From CAIQOK01 sp043781315 (lineage in GTDB: Bacteria; Verrucomicrobiota; Verrucomicrobiia; Limisphaerales; CAIQOK01), in NCBI GenBank assembly GCA_043781315.1, contig JAYWBR010000367.1, positions 1-29,598 of the forward strand: 29,598 nt of DNA, read 5' to 3'. A program made the translations under genes and the position numbers. Of the stretch, positions 29,596-29,598 are shown one piece after another (the stretch's first letter is position 1; each line of letters begins with the position of its first letter). The notes under the pieces are model-generated. The model searched no databases. It was not told the DNA's origin and saw only the letters and a list, made by a program, of their open reading frames with translations.

Positions 29596-29598
29596 TTC

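Overview
The window looks like chromosomal DNA of a GC-rich member of the Verrucomicrobiota, probably of the Pedosphaera/Limisphaera type. This is inferred from three features. A verrucomicrobial pseudopilin-like segment (a hydrophobic helix, then LLPALSKAK, then an NNLKQIGLA-type stretch) lies inside a giant protein. A C-terminal surface domain ending in FYHL is typical of secreted proteins of this phylum. Several palindromic intergenic elements are also present. No rRNA, tRNA, CRISPR array, transposase or integrase was seen.

Layout. Positions 1-2321 (minus strand) hold a putative sugar O-methyltransferase and the remains of a secreted beta-helix protein broken by frameshifts and an internal deletion, with a palindromic repeat between them. 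Positions 2640-9686 (plus) encode a 2348-residue secreted/membrane protein made of two homologous halves; a pseudopilin-like segment is embedded in the first half only. Positions 10059-11076 form a compact regulatory operon: fliW, csrA and a 95-residue protein whose C-terminus is a flagellin D0 motif. It ends at a strong intrinsic terminator. Positions 11206-19665 are a tightly coupled nucleotide-sugar operon: rfbF, rfbG, rfbH (CDP-4-keto-3,6-dideoxyglucose formation), an NAD-dependent epimerase/reductase, a NeuB-SAF-cupin fusion, a HAD phosphatase-like protein and a TPP enzyme of the acetolactate-synthase family. The last could add a two-carbon branch, as YerE does in yersiniose synthesis. 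Positions 19978-29234 hold an FkbM methyltransferase, a TylC3/NovU-type sugar C-methyltransferase and a 2269-residue glycosyltransferase of order A-B-A-B-GT2-TPR. A RelE/ParE-type toxin gene lies at the right edge on the minus strand.

Reading as a whole. The right two thirds make and attach unusual deoxy- and branched sugars (O-antigen, surface polymer or protein glycan). The FliW-CsrA-flagellin-tail operon next to it suggests, but does not prove, a link to flagellin supply or flagellin glycosylation. The most distinctive points are the miniature flagellin, the duplicated giant protein with an internal pseudopilin domain, the glycosyltransferase in which only one of two GT4 'B' units keeps the E-x7-E motif, and at least five repeat insertions kept in frame inside the two giant genes. 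Two of those sit at the same site of the two homologous halves.
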